Shown here: in pieces, positions 21,891 through 34,035 of the stretch
Layout of the letters: each line of letters starts with the position of its first letter
Position numbering within the stretch: the first letter of the stretch is position 1
Notes under the pieces: model-generated
Told to the model about the DNA's origin: nothing
What the model saw: the letters and a program-made list of their open reading frames with translations, nothing else
Databases searched by the model: none
DNA from: Euryodendron excelsum
Lineage: Eukaryota; Streptophyta; Magnoliopsida; Ericales; Pentaphylacaceae
Assembly (NCBI GenBank): GCA_033060915.1
Contig: CM065397.1
Coordinates: 32,152,001-32,216,000, forward strand
DNA length: 64,000 nucleotides
Direction of reading: 5' to 3'
Program-made: the position numbers and the translations under genes

Positions 21891-23098
21891 GTGGTTACTC
21901 AATATCCTCCTCCTCCTCCTCCTCCTCCTCCTCCTCCTCCTCCTCCTCCTCCTCCTTCAGAACCATTCAAACTTATGCCTGCAACAATGAAGAAGGATTC
22001 AAAGCCCTGGAGACCCTTCACAGCAAATTGCTGCTCAGTCGAAGACCAGACTATTTTCGGCAATTTTAGCCGTTGCAGGCCTTCAAGATCCGACTTCTCC
22101 AAGAACATAGCTCCATTACCCTCATTTCGACGCTTATCGTTCTCTGATCTTAGTCGTTCTTCGTCGACTCGTATCAACGAAGATCTAGCACAGTCATTTG
22201 GGCCAGACTTGTATGATTTTCAATTGAGCGAGCTACGTGCCATAACCCAAAATTTTTCGAGTAACTTCTTGTTAGGTGAAGGTGGTTTTGGGACAGTGCA
22301 CAAAGGTTACCTAGATGACAACTTAAGGCAGGGTTTGAAGGCTCAGGCTGTTGCTGTTAAGCTTCTTGATATTGAAGGCTTGCAAGGACATCGAGAGTGG
22401 CTTGTAAGAAACATTAATTGTTTTCTTTATAAATTATTTTTTACCTTTAATATGACGATCTTTACTAATTTATGCTTGGATTAGCACTTATGGCATTCCA
22501 AGGAAAAATATGGTCACCTATGGCATTCCAAGGAAAAATATGATCGTCTTTCAATATTATTCTTGTTATTATAAGATTGACTTGTTGGCTTGAATTAGTT
22601 TACTTGTGGATGGATGTCAAACTTCACTTGCTTTAAGGGATATTTCAGAAATTATTTTGAGTAATTTAATTTTTTTTATTGTTTTCTCAAGTCTTTAGAA
22701 AGTTGTATATAACTTTAAAATAATATTAAAATCCACCATCTTCTAGTCTGACACAACATTAAGAAATGTTGATATGCTTATGTAGAGAAGCACTGAATTG
22801 AAAAAAGAAGAAGAAGAAGAAGAAGAAGAAGGTTAGGGAATTTGAACGATCACCTCAATAATTGGAAGTTCAAAAGAGTTTTGGCTTTACCAAAATAATT
22901 GCACACAATAATCTACTTCTAACTAAATCGTTATGTTTTGACAAGAATCACTACTGTAGTAATAGAGATGGCCTTCAAATTTTCCATTACTTATGTTTAT
23001 TTGTTTAAAGGGGCTAATTATAGAGTAATTAGGATGGCCCCACTAAGTTTATATTCACATATGGTCCCCACAACTTCATGGAAATTGATAATATTAAT

Positions 23099-23163
<65 letters not shown>

Positions 23164-24773
23164 GATACATGATGAATTTTACTGCTAATAGTAATCGTAG
23201 TTTTATTTGAGAATTTATTGCTACCAGTTACTTCTGGTTCTCATTTTTTTTTATTGTTATTGTTATTATTATTATTTTTTTAACTAAATTGCAACTAGCA
23301 TTGAATTGGTTGATATCACAAAAATTTGATCCTGAGTCAACCAATTTATTTATTTTCGTACTAAAGCTAATAGGAATTTCTTTTCTTTTCTTTTCTTTTT
23401 TTGTCAATTTGAGTCCTATACAAGTTATGAATACTGTTGGGTGAAATTCTTTTCTGTAAGAATCCAATCAAATCAACCAGCATTTTTTTTTGTTTTCTGG
23501 AAATGATAGAGTGCCTGCAAGAACTCAAACAAAGAAGTGGAAATGATGGTAAATTTGGTTGGGCTGACCATACTTCTGATAAATGTTTTTTGGTCCTTCA
23601 AGGCGGAAGTGATATTTCTGGGGCAGCTTAGGCACCAAAACTTAGTTAAATTGATCGGCTATTGCTGTGAAGATGAAGAGCGGCTTCTTGTATATGAATT
23701 CATGCCTCGGGGCAGCTTAGAAAATCATTTGTTCAAGAGTAAGTCACTCAATTAAGACTCTGCAAATCTTGGGATATATCTCCTAATTAATTGAACAATC
23801 GAAAGTCTTGCTCATTTGCCTTGCTCGGTTACAACCATCGCTGTATGATTTTCATGTCATAATTATGACAGGGATCTCAATTTCTTTGCCATGGGGCACA
23901 AGATTGAAGATTGCTATAGGTGCAGCCAAAGGCCTCGCGTTCCTGCACGGCGCTGAGAAACCTGTCATATACCGCGACTTCAAAACTTCCAACATCTTGC
24001 TAGATTCTGTATGCATTCCTCTCACCACTCTCTTTTGTTCAATTTGATCTCCAAAAACAGTCACATCTTGTTAGTACTTCGATAAAATTCTACTCTTTTT
24101 TCCAGGACTTCAACGCTAAATTGTCAGACTTTGGACTTGCAAAGATGGGCCCTGAAGGATCAAACACCCATGTTACTACTCGGGTGATGGGTACCTACGG
24201 CTATGCTGCTCCCGAATATGTCAGTACAGGTAACATTTTTAAGCTTAAAATCTGTGTTTTTTTTTTTTCTCCATAATATGCTCGAGAATTTACATATGCT
24301 AAGCCTGTAGCCACCAAATTTCAGGGCACTTGACAACAAAAAGTGACATTTACAGCTTTGGGGTGGTGCTGCTGGAACTGCTGACAGGAAGAAGAGCCAT
24401 GGATAAAACAAGGCCGAAGACTGAGCAAAACCTCGTTGATTGGACGAAGCCCTACTTGACTAGTAGCAGGAGGTTGCGCTGCATACTGGACCCTAGACTG
24501 GCCGGCCAGTATTCAGTTAAAGGAGCAAAGGAAATGGCTCTTCTGGCACTACAATGTGTGAGTCAGAACCCCAAAGGCAGGCCCAGAATGCCGGCTATTA
24601 TTGAAACTCTTGAAGGGCTGCTACAACTGAGGGACATGGCTGTTACTTGTGGCCAATGGCCGGCATCGCCAAAACCTGGCCGAAACGCAGTATCATCTGC
24701 AAAAGGGAGGAGGGAGAGTGGAGCTGGGATCTACTGGAAACGCTCTCCGGTTGCAGCAAGCCCAAAAAGCTAA
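21891..24773 (+). CDS. RIPK: Receptor-like cytoplasmic kinase, RLCK-VII family, RIPK-like (5 exons)
   Basis: Predicted serine/threonine kinase relaying signals from plasma-membrane immune receptors. Exons by splice-site and frame fit: 21891-22403, 23603-23738, 23872-24008, 24106-24229, 24325-24773; all four introns are GT-AG and the protein is 452 residues. Kinase landmarks are intact: GEGGFG loop (129-134), Lys157 in VAVK, YRD with Asp252 (the YRDFK form is typical of RLCK-VII), DFG (270-272) and APE (297-299). The segment [16 protein letters not shown] plus [15 protein letters not shown] wording recalls Arabidopsis RIPK; orthology was not tested. Residues 6-22 are 17 prolines from a CCT microsatellite. 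Met29 (21975) or Met33 (21987) are more likely starts, giving a short N terminus with a CC pair suited to S-acylation. Confidence 0.9.
21906..21956 (+). repeat. (CCT)17 microsatellite at the kinase 5' end
   Basis: Seventeen uninterrupted CCT triplets. If translation starts at 21891 they encode polyproline; if it starts at 21975 or 21987 they are 5' UTR. Confidence 0.95.
22486..22545 (+). repeat. 30 bp tandem duplication
   Basis: TATGGCATTCCAAGGAAAAA occurs twice with a 30 bp period inside intron 1 of the kinase. Confidence 0.9.
22804..22831. repeat. (AAG)n microsatellite
   Basis: AAG triplet run in intron 1. Confidence 0.9.
23101..23160. repeat. (TC)30 microsatellite
   Basis: Sixty bases of perfect TC repeat in intron 1, likely hypervariable between individuals. 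Confidence 0.95.
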
Positions 24774-25430
24774 TTATCTCATACTGAAATCAAAACCTTG
24801 GGAAGTGGAGAGAAGCTTGTGGGTTACAAACGAATTGGATGTGTTTTAAAGGAAGCACTGAATCTAAATTATTCTGCACACTTTTGTAAATATTGTGATC
24901 TTATATTATATATACATGTATTTTCGTGCTGTTGATTGACAAAATCCGTTAGTTAATTTTATATTTCACCTTAATTTTCGATGAAATATGGGAATTGAGC
25001 TTCCGCTTCTTTCTTGGAATCGCTACAATTACCACTGGGCCAAGAAACCAGTTTATGATTAGAAGAGAAGAAAATTCAACCGAGATGCAGAGTATGCCCT
25101 GTTTGGTAACTTTGGTCATATTTCTACAAAATTAATTAAAAACAACAAAATATCTTGATTGCAAAACGAAATAAAAAAAAAAAAAAAAGACATAATTTTC
25201 ACTCTTTAATTATTTTTATAACTTCGGCATTTCATGGGGCACGAAATACACTAGGTGGTTACATCAGCAGCTAGCTAAAACCTATTCATAGGCTGCACCA
25301 ACAGCCATCTGGAGAAGCATTTTCATCTCAAATTTGTTATATTCTTCAATGATCTAACTAAAACATTCATTTGGTTTCACCACTGAAGAATGTTCCGATG
25401 TACAGCTCTTCTGCCTCCTCCAGGTTGGCA
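24774..25430 (+). other. Kinase 3' UTR and spacer
   Basis: After the TAA at 24771-24773 the sequence becomes AT-rich with TTTGTAAATATTGTG at about 24882, suitable for 3' end formation. No ORF is seen before the convergent pseudogene. Confidence 0.4.
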
Positions 25431-25439
25431 TTGCTAATG

Positions 25440-27320
25440 ACGTGTCCCTGTACAACCCTGCAACAACCCCATTGCTTCTCCATAGCCAAACCCCTTCAAA
25501 AAAGAGTTCTAATTGATTTCAATTGTAGAGTATGAGTCTTCTTCATTGTTAGCAATTAACCCTGTAAGTGGGAATGATTCTCGGCACGTGTTAAACTGAG
25601 AGGGCTGTATAGTCTGCTATTTCCTGCAAAGGAAGTTGCAAAAATTTTCCCAAACTGATGGCCTTTGTGGAATTTCTCCCCCAAGTTGGTTTTGTGAGAT
25701 GTTACTAAGAGGAATGTAAGGATACTAATAAGTTGCTTAGGGATATGCGGTGAGAGCATGTTTTGTGAGAGATCCAATTACTTGACCCCTTTCAGGTTTC
25801 CAAATGATGCAGGTATTTGGCTAGTAAGACATAAATAAGATTCCCAACTACTTCAAGAATGTCCCCTTCAAATTGATAGTTTGAAAATTCAATGGAGCTT
25901 TTAATTGTTGAGATCTTCATGTAGTCCATTTCTAACCTTTTCATGGTCATGGTCATTGAGTCTGGTGTGGCTTGGACTCCTCTTGCTTCATTGTTACCAT
26001 CTAACCGTGAAATCATTCAGTTGGCAAGTTTCCTTCTAAATTATTTGTAGCAAGTTCAATTATTTGCAGCATAGTGTATCCATTGCCATCTGGAGCTTGC
26101 TTGATTGAATGACCAAATTTGTTAGATAGAAAGACCAGAACCCAGAGCTCACCTAAATATTTTCTCAGCCAAAAGGGGAATTAATGAACCATTTAAAACG
26201 ATTGTTTCCAAGGTTCAGAACCTCCAGATTTCTACAATGGCCCCTATGTTCTTGGTGGAGGCCCTTCTGACTGATTTTTATTGAGTTCAAAAGTGCTCAA
26301 ACTACAGCCCTCTTTCAAGCCACTGAAGTGAAGTGGTTGTTTGATAGATCAAGGAACTGCACATTAAAAATCCGATTTTCATATTGCTAAAGGGAATTCC
26401 CCACCTAGATTGTTGCCTATGAGAAAGATGAAAAGAGCATAGTTTAGGTCATAAATGATGTCAAATGGTTGTGCCAATTTGAACTTCTCTCGCTTGTCTA
26501 ATCCATGCTGCTGATTAAGTGATATATTCTTTGATGATGCTAGCGTTGGAATTGGGCCAATGTAATCGTTCCTGGAAAGGTCAAGACAAGAAGCTCAGCA
26601 AGGTTCTCAAATGAAGGTGGGATCGATCCGTGGTAATTGCAGCTGTCAAGTTCTAAGCTCCCAAGTAGTTGCACATTATTAATAACTCAGTGACAATTTC
26701 CATGATAAGCATGTGTCCGAGAGCTTGACAACTTGAAGTGCACTACTACTCATAAGGAAACTGATCTGGCGAAGAAATTGTAAGATGAAGCAAGATTGTT
26801 TCCATCAAGGTTGAGATGAGAGAGAAAATGAGGTTGTAACAGGGAAGGGTGGATTGGTCCCATAAATTACATTGAGACAAGCTTAACACACCCAGATTAG
26901 GGAATGTCAATAAGAGGATCTGAAGCTATTCATCAATGCCCATGAAATCAGACAGATCAAGGAAACCAACTTCAGTTGAGTCGTAGGAGATGATGAAGAC
27001 TGAAAAGGCTACTAGAACTACTGATTCCACCATAAATTGAGCACTTACTAATATCAAGGCCGATAACATGTTGCATACTCGCATGTATGTAACACCATCC
27101 CACAAGCAGGCAATCTGTTATTGAAGATCAAGATGCAAGCTGGCTTTGATTTCGTGAAAGACTATATGGACAAGCCTTGCTTGAATTTTTGCAGTAGTAA
27201 TCATTTCTGGTCTTCAGGGCATTGGCCAAAAACTTCAATAGAGAAATCAGAAGCTCCCATAGACGTTGGATAGCCGAAAGAGCCAGAATAAGTTTCTTAT
27301 TAGAAATCAATGTCAGCTCA
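25440..27320 (-). pseudogene. LRR receptor-like protein (RLP, Ve1/Cf type) pseudogene
   Basis: Intact relatives are cell-surface receptors with an N-terminal cap, many LRRs, a juxtamembrane segment and a short tail; several confer pathogen resistance. Minus-strand fragments appear in the right order over several frames: the cap GQCPEDQK...LLLQ (about 27230-27190), CLWDGVT (about 27110), GLDISKCSIYGGISSSSSL (about 27060), FPNLGVLSLSQCNLW (about 26915), HLNLDGNNLAS, QFLDLSNNHF (about 26350), and near the C terminus LDLSQNMLSPHIPKQL with FAGNSRL. Stops and frameshifts interrupt nearly every segment, and the LRR number is far below the usual 20-30. It is a decayed gene, convergent with the kinase. 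Confidence 0.8.
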
Positions 27321-27990
27321 AACAATTAAACTAGAGGGAAACAGTGAGTGAGAAAGAAAGAGTGAGAAAGAATTTCCACATAAAATGTTTATTTTGCAAA
27401 CAGATTTTTTTTTTTTTTTGTTGGTGATGGGGATCTATTAACTCCTGAACCTGAATTAGACTAATTAAACAAAGAAGAAAATCCTGGGGGCATTTTGTTA
27501 ATGCCAAGCTTGGCCTCAGAAATGGTAACATTGTTAACAAAAAAAAATGTGCGCCAATGTGAAGAGGAGAAGATTTAGAGGACTATAGAAGATGGTGTTG
27601 ATTTTCGAAATACTACTGGCTAGCTAGCATACTATCTGTTGTTAGTACTGTTTACAATACATGTATAACAAATTAGTATTGTTTGGTCCTAGTATGCATG
27701 CATTTACGTCTGTGGTAATTAAAGTAGTTTTCTAGGTTGATATTAGAGATTGCTTGGACAAGGCCTTACATGCATGGAGATTCAAGGCTTTGGTTGAATG
27801 CCATCAATTGCGTGCCAAAACATAACAAATGGGGTTTCCATGGACACCAGACTTGTTATTAATGTATTGCTTGACTTGATAGTCCAGTTTTTGCAGATTC
27901 AACATTCCTCTTTTCTGGTCTGATCATTAATTTTAATACAGGAATTACTTCAAAGGAAATTTCATGAATAACTGCAGCTACGTCTCTTGA
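27321..27990. other. Spacer beside the RLP relic, no gene seen
   Basis: It may include the upstream region of the pseudogene (minus strand). A poly-T run is at about 27406-27419. No motif was recognised. Confidence 0.4.
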
Positions 27991-27999
27991 TCTCTAACA

Positions 28000-28200
28000 T
28001 TGAATTACAAACTATTCGCGGAGAGGTTGGGTATTCCAATGTGCATATGCTTTCTTCTAATCGCTTTAGTGGAAACATTAAGGTTGGCATGTTTGAAGAA
28101 CTCAAGGACACCAAGTTCTATCATCCTCAACGCTGAAGATGCTTCTGAAACTGGTGTAGAAGCCCATCATACTTCAATTGGGTCCTTTTGTTAGATCACT
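28000..28200 (+). pseudogene. Possible second LRR fragment, opposite strand
   Basis: In one plus-strand frame the sequence reads SNRFSGNIKVGMFEELK, which resembles the xSSNxFSGxIxLxMFxxLxNL phrase of Ve1-type RLPs. Stops follow within 15 residues. It would be inverted relative to the relic at 25440-27320. The evidence is a single short match. Confidence 0.3.
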
Positions 28201-31200
28201 TCTTATTCCCCAAAGGTTAAACTGCTAAGTAAGAGACCTATTAATGCATAACAAGCTCTCCAACACAATCATTCACATATACCTCTGCCTTGCACGTGCA
28301 GATCTAACAAAATGCAATGCCTCTTTTCAACATGAGCTTTTATACCATGTTAAGTCACCTAATTAAACTTTGATATCATATTAAGTCACCACTAAATAAA
28401 TAAAAAATTTAACTGTTAAGTAAGGAGCCAACAATGCATAACAAGCTTTTCAACTTTTTAATCAAATAATCCTCCCAATAAAGGTATCATAATGGAGCAT
28501 GCAAAATATAGACCTAAAGTTCCGCAACCTATACACAAATCAATTGCTTTCAATCTTAACCAAGTTGCACTAAAGCCTTATAGGAATAATCCAATTGTTG
28601 TATAATGAACGTTTGTAGTTTGTCCTTCCACTAAAAGTCATATTTCATTTTATTTATACCCGAAGTACTAGCTAATGATCCAAATTTCTTAGGTTATTTC
28701 AAGTTTCTTGCTAATAAATAAAGTTGAAAATTTTTTCTTCTTTTTCTTCTTCTTCTTCTGCATTTTCTTGGTTTTTCCAAACATGGACATTGTTTCGTAT
28801 AACTTTTTATGATTTGCAGTGGGTTTGATTCTTTCAAGAGATATCTGGCTGGCTCCATATCATTGTCAAGAGATGTGTGACAATCCATTAAGGGGCAAAT
28901 AATATGTATAGCCCAACATTTTCTTAAACAGAAACAGTACTACTGGTTGATGATTGTCAAGATGGCATACTATATATATATACTATTTGATTTTGAAAAA
29001 ATATTATCTACATATTTACTATGTTTTTAGGGGGTGCTTGTCAAATTCTCCAAAGAAGTACAGGGCATGGTGGCATTTGTCAAAATTTCAGAGTGGCAAG
29101 CTCCCCTTCCCCCGCCACTATATATCTCTGTCTTTGACAAATACCACTTATTGTTCACATCACTGATGCCACTCCAAGGCGCACAATTATAGTAGGAAAA
29201 AGGGAGATGACGAGTCTAGAAGAAAGCACTATAAGTTTAAATCTCTTATCTATAAAACCACCCCAATGTCACAAACGTTACACAAATTAAGAAAAGGGTT
29301 GGTTATGAGAAATTATTTAGTACTCCTACTAAGTGGGGTATTTAATCCACCACTTTGTGAGAGGTGGAACAAATGAAGCTCTTTATTCCTCTAGTCACTC
29401 ATTTCTGGCACTAGACTCTCATATTGAACTCAGCCTAATATTGTCCTTAAAAAGAATGGCAGCTGATTAGGTTGGAAGCGGATTTACATGTTGAAAGAGG
29501 AGTACTTAGAAATGTATGGCATCAGGTTTCATGTAGAAACACTATTTAATTACTAAGACTTTCGAACTTTTTAAATTAACCAAATTAAGGGCTTGTATCA
29601 TGAGATGCATATTTGATAAGGCACAACGTTCACTTGAAATAAGGTCTGATTTACATAATAATGCAGAACACTCACGATAATTTAATGAATAGAATAATCC
29701 TTAAAATGTACTATGCAGTCCTACAAACGTATTGCTTAAAATTAATCTCCTTAATTGGCAAAAACCTAAACATATACCTTAATTGTGTTACAAAAATGCA
29801 ATTATAACATCTAAGCTAGTGTTTTGTTAGCCTTAGCTTAGAACTATTTCTGCTTTGTTAGCTATAGATTAGTCTTATTGGTTTTTACCTTGTCGTATGT
29901 AGAGTTGGGGTTTAAAATGAGCAAATTGGCAAAGGATCCAAAACACCGTTCGAATGACCGTTTGAACAGTTCAGAACATTCGGAGAGGGTATTTTCCCAT
30001 TTGAAACAGGTTAGCAAGCGTTCGAATCAAATTAGCAGCGGGATTCAGAAAAGATGAAAACGCATCAGCTTCCTATTAGCAACCAACCGTTCAAATGGAC
30101 GTCATACAGGAGGTTCCATTTTTCTATCAGAAAAGAAGATCTTGTGGCTGGGTGATGGCCACCAAGGGCTTTCTTCTGGAAATGCTACATGGAATTTGGG
30201 GGAATTGATATGTGGTGATGACATCAAAATTGCGGAAAGTGAAAGAATATCAGGATAGGATGAGAACATACCTCCCATTAGGGCAACCATAAGAAAAGGG
30301 TTAAGTTTTTTCATGCCGGAACATGCTTATATATCATGATTGGGTGAGCCTTGGCAAGTGGGTACCCTTTGAACAAATCTTTTAGTTTTCTATACAAAGC
30401 TTTTGGGAATCAAACATGTATGTGTAAGCACTCTCCTCATCCCCCACTCCCCGGAAGGGGATGGTCCCAAGTTCCAACCAGAATAAACAAATATCCCACT
30501 TCTCTAAAGGGAAATTATTTTCACTTTTGCTTCATAGAGTAATACTAGATATATCAAGATGGAATAGTAATTAGCTTCGTACTCATAAATAGTCTCTTCC
30601 ATCATCCAATCCTCATTGTTCAATCATTTAAAATCTTAGATTTCATTGAACCTTTAATCTAATTTTTCATTTATGAAAACTAAAACCATTAATATGATGC
30701 CAAAATAAATCTAACTGGCATGTTTATGGAAATAATTTTTCACGTTCTCAAAATGGGGTTTTTATTTATTTATTGGAACACTAGATGGCAGTAGATGACA
30801 TAATCCAAGTTTGAAATTTTCACAGCTTTCTCAATAGTTTTCATCACTTTTCAAAAGTTTAATCTGGGCTAAAGGTCCTAAATACCCTTCTTGAATTATG
30901 ACTCAGTATCATTGAGATTCCTTAAACCAAAAAATGTAACAAATTGGATCTTGAACTATCAATTTATATTAATCAACTCCTTTTGTTAATAATTCGTTAA
31001 GAAAATAGACGAAAAATTGTTATGTGACTTGTATATAATCACAAAAATATAATTTTATATATAAATTGATCTTCTCTTGAATGCTCCAACCAACCAATAA
31101 TCTTAATTAATTTTCAATTGATTACTTTACACATACGTATCGTATCTGTCTACAATTATGCTACTCAATACGGAATGTGGGAAAAGCGTGACGTACCGCA

Positions 31201-32956
31201 AATTGCGCATTTTTAGTGATTGGTTCAAACATAGTCAATGATTCTTCGCATCATAATTGTTTAATTAATGTAAAGCAAATATACTTTAAGCTGCTTTAGC
31301 ACAGTAGAAGATCTTCGCGTGGTTCATGTAATTGAAGCTCTTATTACTCTCTTTGTTTGGAATTCAAATCTGATTTTGCATAAGTTAATTCTGTCTTTGG
31401 ACATTCTTTAATGCACATGGAATCATTCCATTTCATTTCGAAATGATATTTGGAAAGCATGAGTTTATTTCTTGAGTGATGCCACCAAAGGAAAGGGTGC
31501 TGTAGAGTGCGTCAGTCACGGAAACATTTGATGATCTTCTCTACAGGCAGTGCATAAATTCATTTTGAATGCTATGTAAAAACAATGAATGTATACTCTC
31601 TCCATTCCATAATCAATGGTCTAGATGTAATCTTATTACATGTCTTATTAAAACTATGTCGTTTTGTATTAAAATTTATTTTCTTATATATAACTATAAA
31701 ATTATTTATTTTTAAATAAATTTTAAGTCAACTTATCTGAACCCTTCATTTTTATGTTAGCTGATGTTTTAACACCTTAATCAATGAAATGAAGATCTCC
31801 ATTCCAATTCATGGAATGAAAAAAAATCTAAATCCAAAAAACAATGTACTATTAGAAAAGTAAAGGGAACAAAAATATATGCCTAAAAGTATATTAAAGT
31901 GGCTCTCTTATTATTTTAGATCGTCAAATCTAAAAAATGGCACTTCAACGGATTCTCTATTTTAGAAAATCTCACTTTGACTCTTCAAATGTAGAGAGCC
32001 AAAAGTAGTTCTTTAAACTTTAAATAGTATTATTTCACAAAATTCTCTCTTCTTTTTGTCCTCTTTTCTTGGAGTAATTGTTAAAAAAAAAATAATTTAT
32101 GAAATGGCTAGCAAAAATAGAGAGAATGATTAGAGGATTTTTTAAAAAGTGGCTACCAAAAATAAAAAATATAGTTTTTAAGTATATTTTGACTAGTTAT
32201 TTTATATAGTATGGTTAGAGATGCTCTAATACATCAAACACCCAAAGAGTAGTACACCATTGAGACTAATGTAAACCAGTCTGATGGTGTTTAATTCCAT
32301 ATAGAGGTTTGCAGTTAGTCCATTTGTTTTTAGGGCATTTTAATATTGTTTGCCCAAAATCACTCGTTCGAATAATGGGAATATTAGGTTATATACAAAG
32401 AAACAGATTCATATCTTACATCGGTTGAACATAGCCCATTGTTTTAGGGCGTTTTAATATTGTTGTTTTTCAATTGTGTGAGTTATGGGCATATGAGGTT
32501 ATAAAGAAATGGAATCGTGTCTCTATAGGATTTATATATATGATAGGGAGATCTGCTTGCAAAATCATGCCAAAGCCAACCAAAATGGATAATCCAAGGA
32601 GGGGATTAATTCCAAATTCTAAGTAACATGTTCAATATGATTTGCTTGAATTAAATGACTTAGAAATGTCAATCATCAACGGTTAGGGCGTATACAAATT
32701 GGGAATTTTTTTTCTTTTACGTCTAACTCTTTTCAAGAGGTAATCACAATGATCACATCGATTACGGTTTGGATACACCTCATTAGGGTGAGGTTTCCCC
32801 ACAAAAGTTATAAGACATCATTTTGTTTTGCATGACATTTAAAGGCTATTATGTATAATCATGGCATTTGGACTGATAATCATGTAGTGCAACTCTTTTT
32901 GGACACTGCATTTGTAATATACTCATAAAACTTTTGTCATGTTCACAGAGAACTTG

Positions 32957-33016
<60 letters not shown>

Positions 33017-33370
33017 GTGTGTGTATGCAACATTTAAAAAGCTTACAATGGGGGAAGCCCTTTCATTAAAGAATAGCAGCATGGGAAGGGACAGGAACTG
33101 GAGGAGTAGAAGGTGATGAAGGATGAGCAGTGACTATTAATGCATGGTTAAATGTTTAGAATTACAAGATGCATTGGGGAAAGTAACTGTTTTGGATAGA
33201 TCAAAAAGATATGTGAAAAATAAAAAGAAAAAATAAAAAGAATTCCACTCTCCCTTTCTCTCTCTATATATAAAAAGATTGATCTGTGAATCGCCAATAA
33301 AATATTAGGAGACGCCCTAAAAAGATAGAACCACATTTATTCCATGAGTGATGGAACCGGATCTTTCTCA
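28201..33370. other. Intergenic region between RLP relic and MIR156
   Basis: No gene was found in 5.2 kb. It contains a diverged direct repeat with the phrase AATGCATAACAAGCT (about 28241 and 28432), a TA-rich stretch near 28970, a promoter-proximal TC microsatellite at 32961-33014, and several AT-rich blocks that may be decayed MITEs (about 30870-31030 and 31880-32230). Open frames are short, without domains. Confidence 0.5.
32961..33014. repeat. (TC)27 microsatellite
   Basis: Perfect TC run about 360 bp upstream of the MIR156 TATA box, followed by a TGTGTGTATG tail. Confidence 0.95.
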
Positions 33371-33373
33371 TCC

Positions 33374-33380
33374 TATATAA
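33374..33380 (+). promoter_or_regulatory. MIR156: TATA box of the MIR156 gene
   Basis: TCCTATATAAAGC is a strong plant TATA box. Transcription would start about 30 bp downstream (around 33405-33412), about 170 bp before the mature miRNA. Most plant MIR genes are RNA polymerase II units with such a TATA box. Confidence 0.6.
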
Positions 33381-33579
33381 AGCACTTCACACCTCCACCT
33401 TCTTCTCACATCAAACCAAAGCAGTAGTAGTGCTCCAATCTAATGGAACAGTGCTGTAGTGCTTGGGAGGATACCACATATCTACAATTATAGCTATAAT
33501 ATTAGGAGTCCTCTGGTGCAAACAGCTTCATACATACAATAGAGGGTTGGTTATCTTTGAGGTTTTAAGGTAAGGGATG

Positions 33580-33599
33580 TGACAGAAGAGAGTGAGCAC
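33580..33599 (+). ncRNA. MIR156: Mature miR156
   Basis: An exact 20-nt match to the canonical plant miR156 sequence on the 5' arm, starting with U as preferred by AGO1. Confidence 0.95.
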
Positions 33600-33667
33600 A
33601 CATGGTCTTTTCTTGCATCAAGTGTCCATGCTAGAAGCTCTGCGTGCTCACCCTCTATCTGTCACGC

Positions 33668-33670
<3 letters not shown>

Positions 33671-33706
<36 letters not shown>
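33671..33706. repeat. (TC)18 microsatellite
   Basis: TC run immediately 3' of the miR156 star arm. Length changes here could alter the base of the precursor stem. Confidence 0.95.
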
Positions 33707-33709
<3 letters not shown>

Positions 33710-33918
33710 TGTTGTTCGTGTTTCTGACAGCCTGGTCCAACTCTGGTGACTTTGCAGTATATACCCATTTAGAAAGGAGAGTGCAGTTGGATCCCCTTCA
33801 GTACTGATTACTTGTGGTAAAATGTCAATTGAGGCTGTTACATGTACACTTCTTTATGTTGTTTGACACTGCATGTTTTGGTTCTCACTATATGTGTCTA
33901 TGTTGACTTCCACAGAGA

Positions 33919-34035
33919 TCACAAAACTCACTAAATTTTGTGTTTTCCCACCAAAAAGAATCTTGTACAGTTTATTACAAAACTCACTGACCATTTTTGT
34001 GTTTTCCCACCAAAGAGAAGCGTGTACAGTTGATG
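33919..34035 (+). repeat. Tandem duplication, two units of about 58 bp
   Basis: Both units contain ACAAAACTCACT, TTTTGTGTTTTCCCACCAAA and a GTACAGTT end. The unit ends differ slightly. No ORF is involved. Confidence 0.85.

Larger units (their letters stand above)
22404..23602 (+). other. Kinase intron 1 with internal repeats
   Basis: A 1.2 kb intron, much longer than the other three (95-133 bp). It holds a 30 bp tandem duplication (22486-22545), an AAG run (22804-22831) and a 60 bp TC run (23101-23160). The GTAAGA donor and the TTCAAG acceptor keep the frame between HREWL and AEVIF. Confidence 0.8.
33405..33720 (+). ncRNA. MIR156: MIR156 primary transcript and hairpin precursor
   Basis: The stretch encodes microRNA156, which cleaves and represses SPL (squamosa-promoter-binding-like) transcripts to hold plants in the juvenile phase. 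The mature sequence TGACAGAAGAGAGTGAGCAC lies at 33580-33599, identical to the conserved 20-mer. The opposite arm, 33644-33664 (GTGCTCACCCTCTATCTGTCA), pairs along its full length apart from one bulged A and one A-C mismatch. The loop of about 44 nt is short, as in known MIR156 stems. The hairpin itself spans about 33565-33680. A CT microsatellite begins right after the 3' arm. The transcript ends given are approximate. Confidence 0.92.

Noticed and set aside
21899..22177. Minus-strand ORF with a long polyglycine tail
   Set aside because: It is the reverse complement of the kinase's CCT tract and first exon; the kinase frame explains the sequence.
30102..30314. Minus-strand 70-codon ORF starting MKKLNPFLMVALMGG, with a TATA-like word upstream
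   Set aside because: It has a signal-peptide look but no recognisable mature peptide or family. Length is within chance for AT-rich DNA, so it is not annotated as a gene.
30870..31030. Words similar to the 21238-21378 MITE (ATGTAACAAATTG, TTGAACTATCAATTT)
   Set aside because: Similarity is limited to two short words, and no inverted ends or duplication could be found.
33592..33807. Plus-strand ORF covering the miR156 hairpin
   Set aside because: It is a chance frame across the hairpin and the TC microsatellite; the miRNA explains the conservation.
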